DNA from: Cryptomeria japonica
Taxonomy: Eukaryota; Streptophyta; Pinopsida; Cupressales; Cupressaceae
Assembly (NCBI RefSeq): GCF_030272615.1
Contig: NC_081413.1
Location: 723,872,649-723,936,648, forward strand
DNA length: 64,000 nt
Reading direction: 5' to 3'
The notes beneath the pieces are model-generated. The model had not been told where the DNA came from, did not search any database, and worked only from the letters and a program-made list of their open reading frames with translations. Made by a program: the position numbers and the translations under genes. Positions 23,101 through 35,276 of the stretch are shown here, piece by piece; the first letter of the stretch is position 1; each line of letters opens with the position of its first letter.

Positions 23101-25248
23101 TCATCATCTTGAACCAGCGTCTTGCTTAGAGATGGCTAATAAAATTGAGGAATTGATGTGTTGTGAATTTTATTTTTAAGATGGGACCAAATATGGTGTA
23201 AATTCAATATGGATTGTTTCCTAGATAGTTTGGGAGTTTGTGGATTTTGGAAAGTATACCCTTGCAAGTGTCATGAGACTACTTGATGGAGCATTGCGGA
23301 TATAGCTCGACATGGATTGTTGTTTGATAATCCAGTAGGGTTGTGAGTTGGGTTTTTGGGGAGGCGCTAATCTGGGAACTCAAGAATTTAGCTCAAGAGA
23401 CACACTTAGACAAGGTTCATGAGGCAGTTTGATTGAGTTCTAATTGGTCCAAGAATTGTTTATTCAAAGAAAAGCTCCTACAAAACATGTATTTGTTGTG
23501 TTTAATGTAAACATTAAGGGCTTGAGTTCTAATAGGTCCAAGAATTGTTTATTCAAAGAAAAGCTTCTACAAAACATGTATTTGTTGTGTTTAATGTAAA
23601 CATTAAGGGCAGGTGTTGGAAAATTAAGGTTTACATTATAATAAAGTCACTTCAGTGACTTATTGATCAATTTGGAGTTAATTTCTCACAAGTTAGTTTG
23701 AGAAGTTGTAAGGAATGGTTTGCTTTATAAGCATTTGCACAATATTTTGTAGTCCCCAAATGATTAATAATAATATTTTATATATATATGTTTGTTGTGT
23801 ACATTTTGAATTAGATTTCTTACAATATTTTGTCTTATTTTTCAACACCTTTAACCATTAATTTGCCATTGGTATCCTCTATTTGGCTAGGATGTTTTAG
23901 TCCTGTTGACAATGCAAGATCAGTTGTCGTTTCAAGATGGGAAGATGACTCAAAATGTGCTTAATGAGCATGTCTAGTGGGTGGTTCCCAAGAGTGACAA
24001 TCAGACTGCATGTGATTAAGTGTTGTTTACTTCTCTAGACTTGTATTTTTTAGGCCAAGAATTCCTTTTGACCACCTTTTTATTGTAAGCCTTTTACATA
24101 TTTTTAAACTATATTTACATTTAATAGGAGATATTATATGTGTTTCCAATAAAGATATTTTAATTTTTTTAAAGGGTATTTACAGTTAATTTTAATTTTC
24201 CAATATTTTGTATATATAACTTTTTAATCTTAAAAAGTAATATTTTTTAAATACAACCATATAGTTTGTTTATAATTCAATGTTATTTTTTATTAAAATA
24301 ATAAAAAAATTTGATGGAACACATGAAAAAAAGTTATTTTCTTTCCAATAAGATACACGTGGTTTTTCAAAAATGTTAAATGTTAAATAAATGTTTTGCA
24401 ACTTTATTTTATCAGTTACAAAAACTGAAAGATCTTATATTAAACTTCAAAAAAATAAAAAACATCTCTGTATTTTCTTTTCTAAATTATAGATATCAAC
24501 AATTAAGCTTCTACTTTTCATAAAAAAAAACTCCAAATTTTATATTATAATATTAAATTATCAATGATATTGCACCATCTTTTGATCCAATGTTCTATCC
24601 TTTCCCACATTATGTTCATTTTCATCATTTTATTCATTTAACTCAAAATATATTGAGATAATCCTTTAATATGTAGAGGTATTTTCTGCAATTGTAAATG
24701 AGTTTATCTGAAAAATCATGAAATATGGATCAATGAGTTTGACTCAAAACTATGCAGTTGAATTCTGATATAAATATCTGTATCATGATAAGATAATCCC
24801 TCGTAAACTATTAATGATATTCCAACTGCTTTTTATTTGGCACTTTTTTAGATGATAAATTTATATTTTTAAAGTTTGAAAGTGCTTACCAAAGGATTTT
24901 ATAGAACAGTTTTTATTTCTGAATTATGAAAAAGATACACATCTTACTACATTGTGTAATGTTTTGATACAGGTTCTCCATTTCAACAACATTGTTAATC
25001 CATAGTAAGTTTGATATCTTTCTGCTTGGATTCTCTTCAGTAGACTCCTTTTAAGTATCATAAGTGACAACCATGATCAGTGGCTGTATTTCTTGAACTT
25101 ACACTGACTGAACAAGTTCCTGGAATTAATTTGAGAGATTTTTTTCCCTTTTCCTTGGATTTTGTGGTTAGTGCACTCAAGAATAGTGGATCTGCATGAT
25201 GTTTGAAATGAAAGCACTAGTTGTTTTCCTTTTTTTATATCTTTGTAG
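23101..25248. other. AT-rich stretch without genes; possible intron of the receptor gene
   Basis: It holds an 89-bp direct duplication (23435-23610), TA-rich sequence and many short homopolymers. No protein frame was found. If the receptor gene continues upstream, this stretch and probably everything before it in the window would be intron. Confidence 0.5.
23435..23610 (+). repeat. 89-bp direct tandem duplication
   Basis: Units at 23435 and 23524 begin GAGTTCTAAT(T/A)GGTCC and are almost identical, including TTGTTGTGTTTAATGTAAAC. Confidence 0.9.
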
Positions 25249-26242
25249 AATAGAATCTGAGGCAAAATTTTATGGGATTGATGCAGAAGGAAAAATTGTG
25301 AGTGGCCTTGGACGGATAATTTTGGTGATATGGCTTTTTGTTGTTTTAGTCATCAGTTCGAGTTATAAGGCAAATTTGACCTCATCCCTTACAGTGCAGC
25401 AGCTTTCATCCACAATTGATGGAATTGATGATTTGATATCAAGCAACCTCCCAATAGGGTATTTTAGAGGATCTTTTGTTAGAAACTTTTTGTCAGAGGA
25501 GCTTAATGTATCTCGAGCCAGACTTATTCCTTTTGATTCTCCTGAGGATTATGCAAAAGCATTGTCTGAAGGACCAAGCAGGGGAGGTATAGGAGCAATT
25601 GTAGAAGAGCTTCCAACTGTCCAATTCTTTTTATCAATCCATTCTGGTTTTAAAATTGCTGGTCAGCCATTCACCAAAGATGGATGGGGATTTGTAAGCA
25701 CTCACTTCCTTTATTGTCTCAACTATTCTTTTTCTTGCCATGTTATCACACACCTCTACAGATTACCTTTTTGCATTTCTGATTCTAATGTTGTACTTCT
25801 CGAGATGCTGAATAGTATTATTTCCCTTTTCTACTCTGTTTGACAGGCTTTCCAAAAGGGTTCCCCACTAAGATTTGACATATCAACAGCGATTCTGAAC
25901 CTTTCAGAGACAGGTAAACTCCAGCAAATCCGTGATGAATGCTTGGGTGCAGATGGCTTAATTTCACACGTCAATCTCAAACAACTTGGCCTGAAAAGCT
26001 TCAGGAACCTTTTTGTGATCAGTGGAATGGCAATCTTTGCTGTTTTTCTTGGATTTGCATGTCATTTGGTTCTTCGATTGAGGCGTCATCCAAGAACTTC
26101 TGATGGTTTGCCGAACAATCAGAGTGTTGTGAGAGAAGTTTCTTCCTCTGTGGATTGGGAGGAGATTGCTCAAAGAAACAATAGGCCTGAGAAGAGAGAG
26201 ACTGAAGAACAGGGAGAAATAAACCAAATAATAAGTGAATAG
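25249..26242 (+). CDS. GLR: Glutamate receptor-like channel, last two exons
   Basis: Two exons encode the C-terminal part of a plant ionotropic glutamate receptor-like protein, a ligand-gated cation channel of the membrane. Exon A ends at 25693 (donor GTAAGC). A 153-bp intron (25694-25846) follows, with a TTTGACAG acceptor. The last exon is 25847-26242. Visible parts: third membrane helix (IILVIWLFVVLVI), the gate motif SYKANLTSSLTVQQL (SYTANLxxxLTVQQL in the family), ligand-binding lobe S2 (about 25400-25930), the last membrane helix (FVISGMAIFAVFLGFACHLV, about 26011-26070) and a charged tail of about 55 residues. The frame is intact. The left edge of exon A is uncertain: acceptors at 25248 (strong pyrimidine tract) or 25286. 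The N-terminal domain, lobe S1 and pore loop are not in the upstream 25 kb. Confidence 0.9.
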
Positions 26243-26655
26243 ACAACTACGCACTAACACCAACCTATATGCTGTTCTAATAGTTGCAATATTTATATCT
26301 TCATCGGGTAGCGACTTGTAAAAGGGATTGTCTTGATTGGCTGATAACATGTGGAATTCATGAATGACAATTTACTAAAAATGAAGAAACTCATTAGTCA
26401 ACCAGGCTTCCCAAATGGGAACACCACCTTGGTGTGAAATGCAGTTCAATTCAAGTGTCACAGATCCAATCAATGCTAATGATAGGATCAATTCTACTAT
26501 AGAATAATCCTACCCGTCAATCAACAATGGAAGTAAGGTATCTCCTAGGTAAGAGGAATGCTTCTTTCATATAACATGCTAATGTTCCTATGCTCCTGAT
26601 ATGAATTCTATCCTTTTTGAGGTACTGATCAGTCTTCTAACTGGCTGAGATTATT

Positions 26656-26874
26656 TTAGCCTTGTGTTTTTTTATATTTGTTGAAATGACGCATGGCTAC
26701 ATTTCTGTAACTGTAAATCAATTTCTTTAATGACTGATTCCAAGCTTCCTCATTCTCTGCCATGGGTTTTTCCACTCTATAATGTCCGGTGCCTATGTAA
26801 TTTATTAGATACCAAGCAGCTTCTAACATATCTGAGCATGCCTCCACTTCATTGTCTGAGAACTCCGGCAGCTA
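26656..26874 (-). CDS. Possible last exon of an unknown gene, convergent to GLR
   Basis: An open minus-strand frame of about 72 codons follows an acceptor-like TAATTAG at 26875 and ends in TAA at 26656. It reads LPEFSDNEVEACSDMLEAAW and continues with a normal, non-repetitive protein composition (YLINYIGTGHYRVEKP, then a helical end). I do not recognise the family, and no upstream exon in matching phase was found. It may be a host gene fragment or a chance frame. Confidence 0.3.
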
Positions 26875-27956
26875 ATTAGCCCTGTATCGTATTCAGAAGA
26901 AAATAAAATAGATCTTGGCAACACAAATATCAACTGAAAATGGTGGGAATCAGTATGATGCAGACATCAACTGTCAATGACTTTGTATATATTTGTGTAT
27001 GAAAATTATCAACTAGCTCCGTAGCAGACTATTTCGTTATACTGATTAAAGATTTTTCAGTATTAAAAAAGGAAGCTGAAATATTCTTACCTAAATTCAG
27101 CTGCTTTCATGTTTACTAATATCAAAGTTTCATTTCTTTGAATCTCATAATCTGCCATGTGCCTTTATTAGTGCAGAATCTCTTTCTTAGTCACGCAGTC
27201 TTTTAATTCAATGTTTGCAACAAAGACGAAGTGAATTAGAATAAAATAGCAATCTTCATAATCCAGATACTTGCATTTGCACCAAATAATATGTTTCTTT
27301 ATATTATTAGTAATTATCAATTTTCTCTTTTAATAGTGTTTAATGTGCTAAAGCTAAATCACCAATTCCAACTCCAAAATAATACGTACTCATAACAATG
27401 TAGCCCACAATAGAACTTTTTGAGCTGGGTACCAACAAAACTAATGGAATATATGAAATCAATATTAACAGTGTCAAACATTTATAAAATGTATCAAAGA
27501 ACATTGATCAAGTTCATTTTTTTTACAAATATTTGTGATCAGCGAGTAGAAGTTATACCCGTGACCCCCTTACAAATCGTTTGTTTCGAATGCTGTTCCA
27601 CAGGGACGTGTCTGCCCAAAAAACCTTATGTTTCCAGGATAGGGGGATTTGGGTGGAATGTACCGCCACTGCCACCACCATGAGACATCGTTGAGATGTC
27701 CCCATGATGTCCCAGGGATGCCTAGGAGTCTCCCATGACCTCTAGACTCTAGTTAGAAGCTCCAACCCTAAACAAAAAAATGGTGAAAAAATTGTGGAAA
27801 TGACATTCGTAATGAAGGTTTGTGAGGTTTTGTAGGCCTTATTTGTGCTTTCCTAGTGGGGTCTTTGCACTTGACCCCATCCTATATTGTGACAGGGAGC
27901 ACACCAAGGGCATTGTCCCTAGATCTTGTGAGGAGCATTGCCCCTCGTCTCCATTA

Positions 27957-28085
27957 GGGGGCTATGCCCCCAAATCCTCGCAAGGGATGTTGCAACTTGA
28001 CCTTGCTAGGGGCTCTGCCCCCAAATCCTAGCAAGGGATGTTGCAACTTGACCTTGCTAGGGGCTCTATCCACACCTACAAGGTG
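27957..28085 (+). repeat. 51-bp repeat with GGGGGCT(A/C)TGCCCCC hairpin, target of the 23-kb element
   Basis: Two units with a GGGGCTCTGCCCCCAAATCC core lie at about 27958 and 28010. Related sequence (GGGGACTTTGCCCCAAATCC) resumes at 51090 beyond the 23-kb element, so the element inserted into this repeat. Confidence 0.75.
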
Positions 28086-28090
28086 CATTG

Positions 28091-29352
28091 TGTTGGCATT
28101 TTGGTGCATTTTGTATGACCGATAAATCATATGGTTGTCATTGTTGGCAACATCATCTTCTAAAGTCTTCACAGTCTATCGGCAATGAGTAGACCGGTAT
28201 ACAAAGGATAACCGGCTAAGCAATATGTAGACAGGGCAAACAGAGAGTGAAGATCGACACACAGGAGGCCAACCGGTAAGTAGTGAGTAGACCGACACAA
28301 AAGAGGTAAACAGGATAAACAACAGACAGAACGATAAAATCGGCTAAATGGTTATTAAACCGGTATACAGGTGGTTTCTGACTGAGTTGGTCTTGATCGG
28401 TACACTGGTAGAATCTGTAATCGACAAACCTAGTAATGTTCAGTCATCATCCAGTTAGACCGATAGTTTTTCTTCAGTCGACCGACGGATTTATTGGCAT
28501 GAACGACTATTTTGACAAAGTTTTTTGCAATAATTTCTAGAGTAATTTATGGCATAGTAACATAATTTTGAATTTGATGTTTTGGAGGGAAAGTTGGCAA
28601 TAGATCAAAAGGGTAGTAAATTCGCACAACTTAAACGTGATGAGGTTGTTGTCATTTTGTGAAAAGAGATATGTGAAAGTGTGAACACAAGGGGAGCAGA
28701 GTAGAGTGCAGAGCCGAGGATCAATAAACCGACAGAGTGTTGAGCCGAGGGTTAGAGAACCGACAGAGTGTAGAGTTGTAGGTATAGGCAGATACAACCG
28801 GTGTTATGCAAAGCAAACACAACCGGTGCAGATAGAGTTTGATTTTAAAGTATGATCTGATCAGGCTATCAGTAGCTACCACAACAGATCATCTTTCTGT
28901 TGCTTTACCATGGCAACCAAAATCCCTTATTAGGGTGGACTTTAATAGGTCCCTTTGTAAAAAATCCCTTAACAGGGTGTCATCTTAATTGATGATCCTA
29001 AGACCTTTAATAGGGTAAAGGCACTGACGGGCCTGAAATAAAATCCCTTAACCGGGTGACACCTAAGTGTCTTTGTAATCTCCTAACATGGATGGCTCTT
29101 TACAGGGCGTACTCCAGAAGAGTACAAATTTTGTGAGTTCCTACTCACATCGTGGTTTTCTCCCTTTTGGGTTTCCATGAGATAAATCTTAGTGTCACTA
29201 TGTATCTTTTCATGCATGTATATTCTTTTGCAGTAATTACTTATATTGATGAATGTTAAGTTAGTACAAACTTGAGTTAAAAGGTTTTAATTTTGAAGAA
29301 CCAGTCAAGTATTGATTCACCCCTCCCCTCTCAGCATCGATTGAGATTAACA
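28091..29352 (+). repeat. 5' LTR of the 23-kb element (1262 bp)
   Basis: It is rich in ACCGG and ACCGAC boxes in its first half. Near 28920-29110 it has a series of CCCTTAnnAGGG boxes, followed by a CATCGTGGTTTTCTCCC / TTTGGGTTTCCA segment that resembles the corresponding part of the Copia-C LTR. Confidence 0.92.
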
Positions 29353-29354
29353 AT

Positions 29355-29366
29355 TGGTATCAGAGC
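29355..29366 (+). other. Primer binding site of the 23-kb element (tRNA-iMet type)
   Basis: TGGTATCAGAGC two bases after the LTR end. Confidence 0.9.
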
Positions 29367-29409
29367 TTTGGTCCTCTGAAGTGAAACCTGACAACTTGAG
29401 GTAAAGATC

Positions 29410-30640
29410 ATGGAAGAATATCGGTATCAGAAGCAGATTGATGAAGCAAGCGAAATTATTGCTCAACTGAAAGAGAGACTGAGAAAATCTCTTGCAAAAA
29501 GAAAGGAACTAGCTCAACAGTTAAATGAGAGTCGGGATATTATAGGTCAACTCTTTGAACATAGTGGATCTGAAGAAGCTGAAGAAGCAATTATAACTCA
29601 TGGAAAAGAACAAGAAGCTAACTGAAAAAATTACACATCTCAAAAGAGAACATGAAAGTTAGGCCCTAAGAATGACTGAGTTACTAGAAGCCAGCAAAAG
29701 TGTTGATGAAGGAAAAAGAGATGCAGAAGAAGCTTTGTTAAAAGATGAAAGAGCCAAAAGGCTTGCTGAAGATGCTCTAAGAGAAAATGATGCAATCATG
29801 GTTGAAAAAGATGAAGAAATCCAAATTCTCACTTAAGAGAATGAATACATACATAAGAAACTGCATGACAACATTAAAGAAAGGAAAAGATGGTGAAAGA
29901 GATTGAACAACTCAAGAGTGAATTGAAAGTTGAAAATGAGAGATGAGAAACTGAGAAAATTCAATGAAAGCTCTGAGAAGATAGATAAACAGTTGAAGGC
30001 TCAGAGAAGAACAAAGGAAACAACCGGTCTTGGTTACTTCGGTACAGGTCCTATGAAAACTGGAGAATCATTTAAATCCAAAAGGATAAAAGATGATAGA
30101 AGGAATCATTCAGAGGAGAAAGGTATGAAGTTTCCCAAATCTTCTTGTAATCATTGTGGTAAATCGGGTTATAAGTCTAATGTCTGTAGAAACAAACTAG
30201 TTAATCAAAGGAAGATTTTCAACTTTGATTGTTACTGCCAGAACTATCATAAGTATGGTCACATTGCTTATGAGTGTAGATCTCAATCTAGCAGTATGTC
30301 AAACAAAAGAAGATTCAATGGACATTGCTTCACATGCAATAAGCTTGGACACAAATCTGAAGAATGCAGGCTCAAGACGAATGTATCAAGATCACCATTC
30401 AAACCTGTTAGTCCTAATAGGAGGAATAGTCAGTTCAATGTCACTTGTTTTGCTTGTGGTAATTTCGGTCATGTTGCAGCCAATTGCAGAGTAAGATTGG
30501 GGTAGAGAAATAATGCAAGATCGTGGAGGACAACTGGTATGACATGTTTCAATTGTCATAAGATCGGTCACCTAGCCAGAGAGTGCAAAAATCAATCATA
30601 TAACCAATCTGGAGACAAGAACCGGTATGGCAAGTAGAAA
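29410..30640 (+). pseudogene. Coiled-coil protein with five zinc-knuckle units (gag-like)
   Basis: The frame opens at ATG 29410, 43 bp after the primer site. Its first part is a long charged coiled coil (EIIAQLKERLRKSLAKRKEL and on to about 29900) with several point stops. From 29930 an open frame of 191 codons carries knuckle-like units: CNHCGKSGYKSNVC (His replaced by Tyr), CQNYHKYGHIAYEC (second Cys lost), CFTCNKLGHKSEEC and CFACGNFGHVAANC. After a TAG at 30502 comes a fifth, CFNCHKIGHLAREC, then a basic tail. Zinc knuckles bind nucleic acid, as in retroelement nucleocapsids. A capsid-like domain ahead of the coil was not seen. The start position fits a gag replacement. Confidence 0.75.
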
Positions 30641-30649
30641 AGACAAAGT

Positions 30650-32600
30650 GAATTGAAAAGAAAGAAGACAATTGAAGAGGTAAAAAATGAAATGAAAAAG
30701 ACAAAGATTAGGAGAGAAGAAAGCAAAGAAGGAGAAAGTCCTCTGGAAACTAAGTCATCATCCATCGGTGATGATAGTTTCTCTTCAAACTAGGCATACT
30801 GATGTTCAAGGGGAGCACATATGGTAAGATTACTTTTGAATCCCCTTAACAAATACAAGGTTATGTCTATCTGCATAGTTGAGATGCATAAAAGCTAGTC
30901 TAAAAGTTCTTAGTTGAAGAATGTCTTGTGAGTAAGTTGTTTGTATATCAGTTTCAGTAACAAACAACTAGTAAAGGTTAAATCAGTGTACCTTAAGTTG
31001 CAAGTTTCGAAACTAAACGTTGTATCATTACACCGACAAATCTCAACGGATAAATAAGGAAATGTCGACACATTTTCTTTTACCATGATTACTTGTGAAC
31101 TTTCTCGAGCTCTTGTGCAATCAAAGGCGATTGAAAACTTGCTAGTAATATTTGTGCAAAAAGTTCAAGCAGAGTGACAGCGGTAAAAAGTACCTCACTT
31201 GTTTTTGGGCTCTAAAAATAATCACATTTGCAACGTAAAAAGAACAACAAATCGAACATTTACTTTCTTGCAAAGTTGGGATTCACACCTCAAATTTTGG
31301 GCTCTAAAAAGAACAACAATCTTTCATTTTCTCGCAAAGGTAAAAATCACAATCAATCTTATTTTCGCAAGTTAAAAAGAACAATCAATTTGTCCATTCT
31401 TACAAAGCAAGTTACTTTTTGCAACAATTTTTATTTTGTTGACCAGGATTTCCAATACCTAGTTTATAGAATCATTTGCTATGTGGGGCTAAAATAAACA
31501 CCATGCTTGTTGGAGCAACATCTCCAAAGGGAGGATATATCACATTGTTATGAAAGGTTAAAAATAACACTTATACTGGTAGGTATATGCTCTGCCCTTA
31601 ATTGGGTGACCAAAAAGCCAAACCCACTCTTTTATGTTTTGTTTACTTTCAAGCAATTAAATCCTTTAGAGGGCTTGCCTTCTCGAAGCCTTGAGGGGGC
31701 TAGTGAGAAGGGTACGACCCAAGTGGGCAATGACTTTATCCCCAAGTTTACCAACCCACTATAATCAAATGTAGAGGTTCATGAAAATCCCTTCCAACGG
31801 AAGTGTGTATTTGATAGTCTTCCCCTAGTATCCTTGTGATGCGAAAAACCTTTGTCCTTAAGGTTGGGAAGCCTCTTAATTGAGTTTATCATTTGTCGCA
31901 CCAAATGAAATCCTTACTACGAACCTTAGCATTAGAAGCTTTGAACCGAGTCAGTTGTCATACATTGGCAATATCATAGTGCAAAGGTGGGGAAGAATCT
32001 GCCCCCAAGATTACTTACCATATATCTCCAAAGATAACTACTCAATTGAGGAGCAATTTTCTTTGGGAAAGGCAAAAAAAAATGGGTGCCCTCTAGGGGG
32101 TGACAAGGTTGTTTGAGTTGATAGAGTATCGAGACTAGTGGGCTATGATATTGTTGATGACCTTTGAATAAAGTGTCTATCTGATGTGTCCTTTATTGTA
32201 AATCAAACCAGTTAAAACATTGGGGATTGAAAATATCCTCACAAAAACATACACTCAATGTTTAGCATAGGGATGGTCACTGTTTAGATGTGTGCTATGT
32301 CTTCTTGTTATGAACATTGAAATATCTTGCAAATCAACCAATACAACAATCAATTCAAAACAAAGAGCAAAGAGCAATCTTAGAGAGCAAAGAATTTCCA
32401 AATCCAACAAAGCACTCTTTTGAGGTGGTTATCAACTTTTCAAATTTTCTTTAGGCAAGATTTTCATCCAACAAGATTAGGGGAGTATCAAACCAAGTGA
32501 TCAAGAGTTTATCATCCAACTATCTCAACGACAACAATACCTAGCTAGGTATTCAAGTTAGTCAAATCATGTTTCCATATCGAGAGACTTTATCCATATC
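30650..32600. other. Non-coding interior, boundary of nested sequence
   Basis: No supported gene. Up to about 31100 it continues the 23-kb element. A short array of TAAAAAGAACAACAATC and TTCTCGCAAAG boxes (about 31210-31440) follows. The exact junction with the inserted sequence was not found. Confidence 0.4.
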
Positions 32601-32602
32601 AT

Positions 32603-33319
32603 ATGGCGTGCTTTTGTCATAGGGGCCTATCTAACAAACCCTCTATTCGACTTAGTGAGTTTGGGTATCCAAAACGAAGTATCCATCAAGTCAACAACAT
32701 CAACCTATCCAAGTCATGTGACCATCCCTTGTCGCTTGAAAACGAAAAAGATTATTCAAAGGAAATGAGTCCTAGCCTAAATCAAGATCAAGTTATCATG
32801 GCTCTCCAATCTAATCTCATTTTTTATCAAGATCCTACCTATCAAGAATCTTATGATGATCCCCTAAGATTTTGGTATTCCATCCACGATGATCCCCTTT
32901 TATCTCAAGAGCAGAGTCCCATTTAACATCCACCTCCTAAGAAAGAGCATGATATCCCTTCCATCTCCTTCACTAATCTAATTCAAAATCAAGAGAAAAG
33001 CACAAACTCAAATGATCCTACTCCAAGTCAAGATCAAGATCAAGGAATCATTTCATCCTCCAAATCCATTTTAGGTCTTTTCGTTCCAAAGTCAAACTCT
33101 TCATCCTCCAAATCCAATTTAGGTCTTTTCATTCCAAAGTCAAACTCTTCATCCTCCAAATCCATTTTAGGTCCTTTCATTCCAAATTCAAACTCTCCAT
33201 CCCTTCCATCCATCTTGGGTCCTTACTTCCCTCCATCCACCATTGCATCACCTCAAATGATCCATAAGATCGATCAACAAAGACACGCATCTTTGAACTT
33301 CTTTCAAACATCTATCTAA
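32603..33319 (+). pseudogene. Unknown frame with a 16-residue tandem repeat, one stop
   Basis: A single plus frame runs from ATG 32603 to TAA 33317-33319 with one internal TAA (32924). The sequence is low in hydrophobics and rich in S, P, Q and D. At 33053-33196 three 48-bp units encode a repeat like SSSKSILGLFVPKSNS. I recognise no domain. It lies in the nested material between the two ends of the 23-kb element. Confidence 0.4.
33053..33196 (+). repeat. Three 48-bp tandem units, in frame
   Basis: Units start at 33053, 33101 and 33149 with TCATCCTCCAAATCCA. 48 bp is 16 codons, so the frame is kept. Confidence 0.9.
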
Positions 33320-35245
33320 ACATCTTTTCAAAACTATTCTTCCATCATTTTCTTTATCTATTTTGGGTTCTTATGTCCCAAAATTCAATTTTCTTCCATC
33401 TCTTCATCACTTCTCAAGTTGTGTACCAACACTCATTTTGAATGCATTTACATCTATCCTCATGCAAATCTTCAAACATTTTATCTATTATACAACACCT
33501 CTTTTCTATCATTCCATCCCTTTCATTCAATCCTTTGCATAAATTCATCATCGGTGAAATAGGCAGTTGTGTAATTTTGTCACATGATTGCCCATGCTCG
33601 AATCTCATGTTTAGTCCATTTCCTAGATATATATTCATGATACACTTCAGAATCTGAAGTTATTCCTCGTTAACATTATCTTTTGGTTGGGATACACACT
33701 CAATCCAGAAAAGAACCACTTATCGTATCTTGGTACCGACATCTTTTGATTACTATATCTCATCCACTTAATCAATTGTTTTAAATCATTGTGATCTCTT
33801 AGTCGAAGACATGGCTAGTGAAAAATCTAAAATCTTGCTTCAACGCTATTGTAATTATCAGACTCATGTAAGTTTCATTACTTACAAGCCAATGCAACCA
33901 AAATAAGAAAAGAAAAAGACAATAATCAAAATATCCAAAGCATGATCAGAAAAAGAAATATCTAGAAAAGAAAAGAAAAGAAAATGAAATATCAAAAGCT
34001 TGGATGTGGAAATATGCAAGTAACTCCATCGAGGCTATGGACGCCTGGCTGGAAATGGAGCAATATTTGTGATATTACAGTGATAACCTCGTTGGAGCTA
34101 TGAATGCTTTCTAGCAGCGAGTCTCTATCCAAGATGCTTTTGAAGTCAGGGTGACTCATGTAGCTAGCCATGTTGGATTCTGAAGATTACAATGATCATA
34201 TGAGCCATAATGAACCCAATTGCACACACATGGATAATCAAAGACTAAGAACCTTGATCCAGTTTGGGATTCTTCTTCCCTTTTGAGTCTATTTCCTAGT
34301 TGCTAGATATGTTTGGGTGAATTTTTCGGAGGTTCTAAGTGTGGGTTGGGTCTCTATCTTTGAAAAGTTCAGGAACACTTATTCGGGTGGTGCTAAATAC
34401 TGTGACAATCTTACATATCACTTCTTTACAAATGGAGACCTCTATACTTGGGGTCAAAGTTCCATCCACTCTATTCTTCATACCACATCTCCCATTATCC
34501 TTCCTCCAGTATCCATTACTCTATCTAAATTCCTCCAGTGCTATCTACGATCTTGCTTCATGCTAATCTATGCCATATATCCTACCTATTCATTTCTTCC
34601 ATCATCTATCACTATCTATGATTTTGTTTCTCCTATCCATATCCTATCTCCATCCATATCCCCTTTTCCATCCTTGATCTTGATCAAAACTAAGGACAAA
34701 AACATGATTTTAAGAAGCATTTGACATGTCTCTTCATGTTCCATAATAAGATGCATCCATCTTTCACCCATTCATCTTTAGCTCAACAACTCATCCATTC
34801 CTTGTCTTTCTATACATTGGGGAAACCAAATACATATTTCTTCTAATCCAAAAAGCTCAAAAAAGTAAAAAATGTCTCAAAAACTAAAAATCAAAAAAAT
34901 CAAAAGAACAAAATTGAAAATAAAAGCATGAGCGCACATGGCCCATCCATCAAATCAACAAAGGAAAACTCTCGAAGTCTGTAATAAACTGATCACGTGT
35001 CTTGTTAATCAATTCATCACTCGAAATTTATCAACATCAACATGTCTTATACAGGGATAGGTACACTCAAAACTAGACAGATCGGTCTTATACGAGGTAC
35101 TCACTCTTTGAAACTGGACATTCTTATCAATCATTGAATAAATCAAAACAATGGCATAGATCAGTATGACTGCTGGATTTTGTTCTGGGTAGTCTTATCT
35201 TTATCAATTGATGGCAGGACATGTTTCATCTCTCAAAAATTAGGG

Positions 35246-35276
<31 letters not shown>

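Larger units (their letters stand above)
26243..28085. other. Downstream flank of the receptor gene, mostly non-coding
   Basis: AATAA-type signals follow the receptor stop (AATAAACCAAATAATAAG near 26218). Apart from a possible minus-strand exon at 26656-26874 and the GGGGGCTATGCCCCC repeat at the right end, no feature could be supported. Confidence 0.5.
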
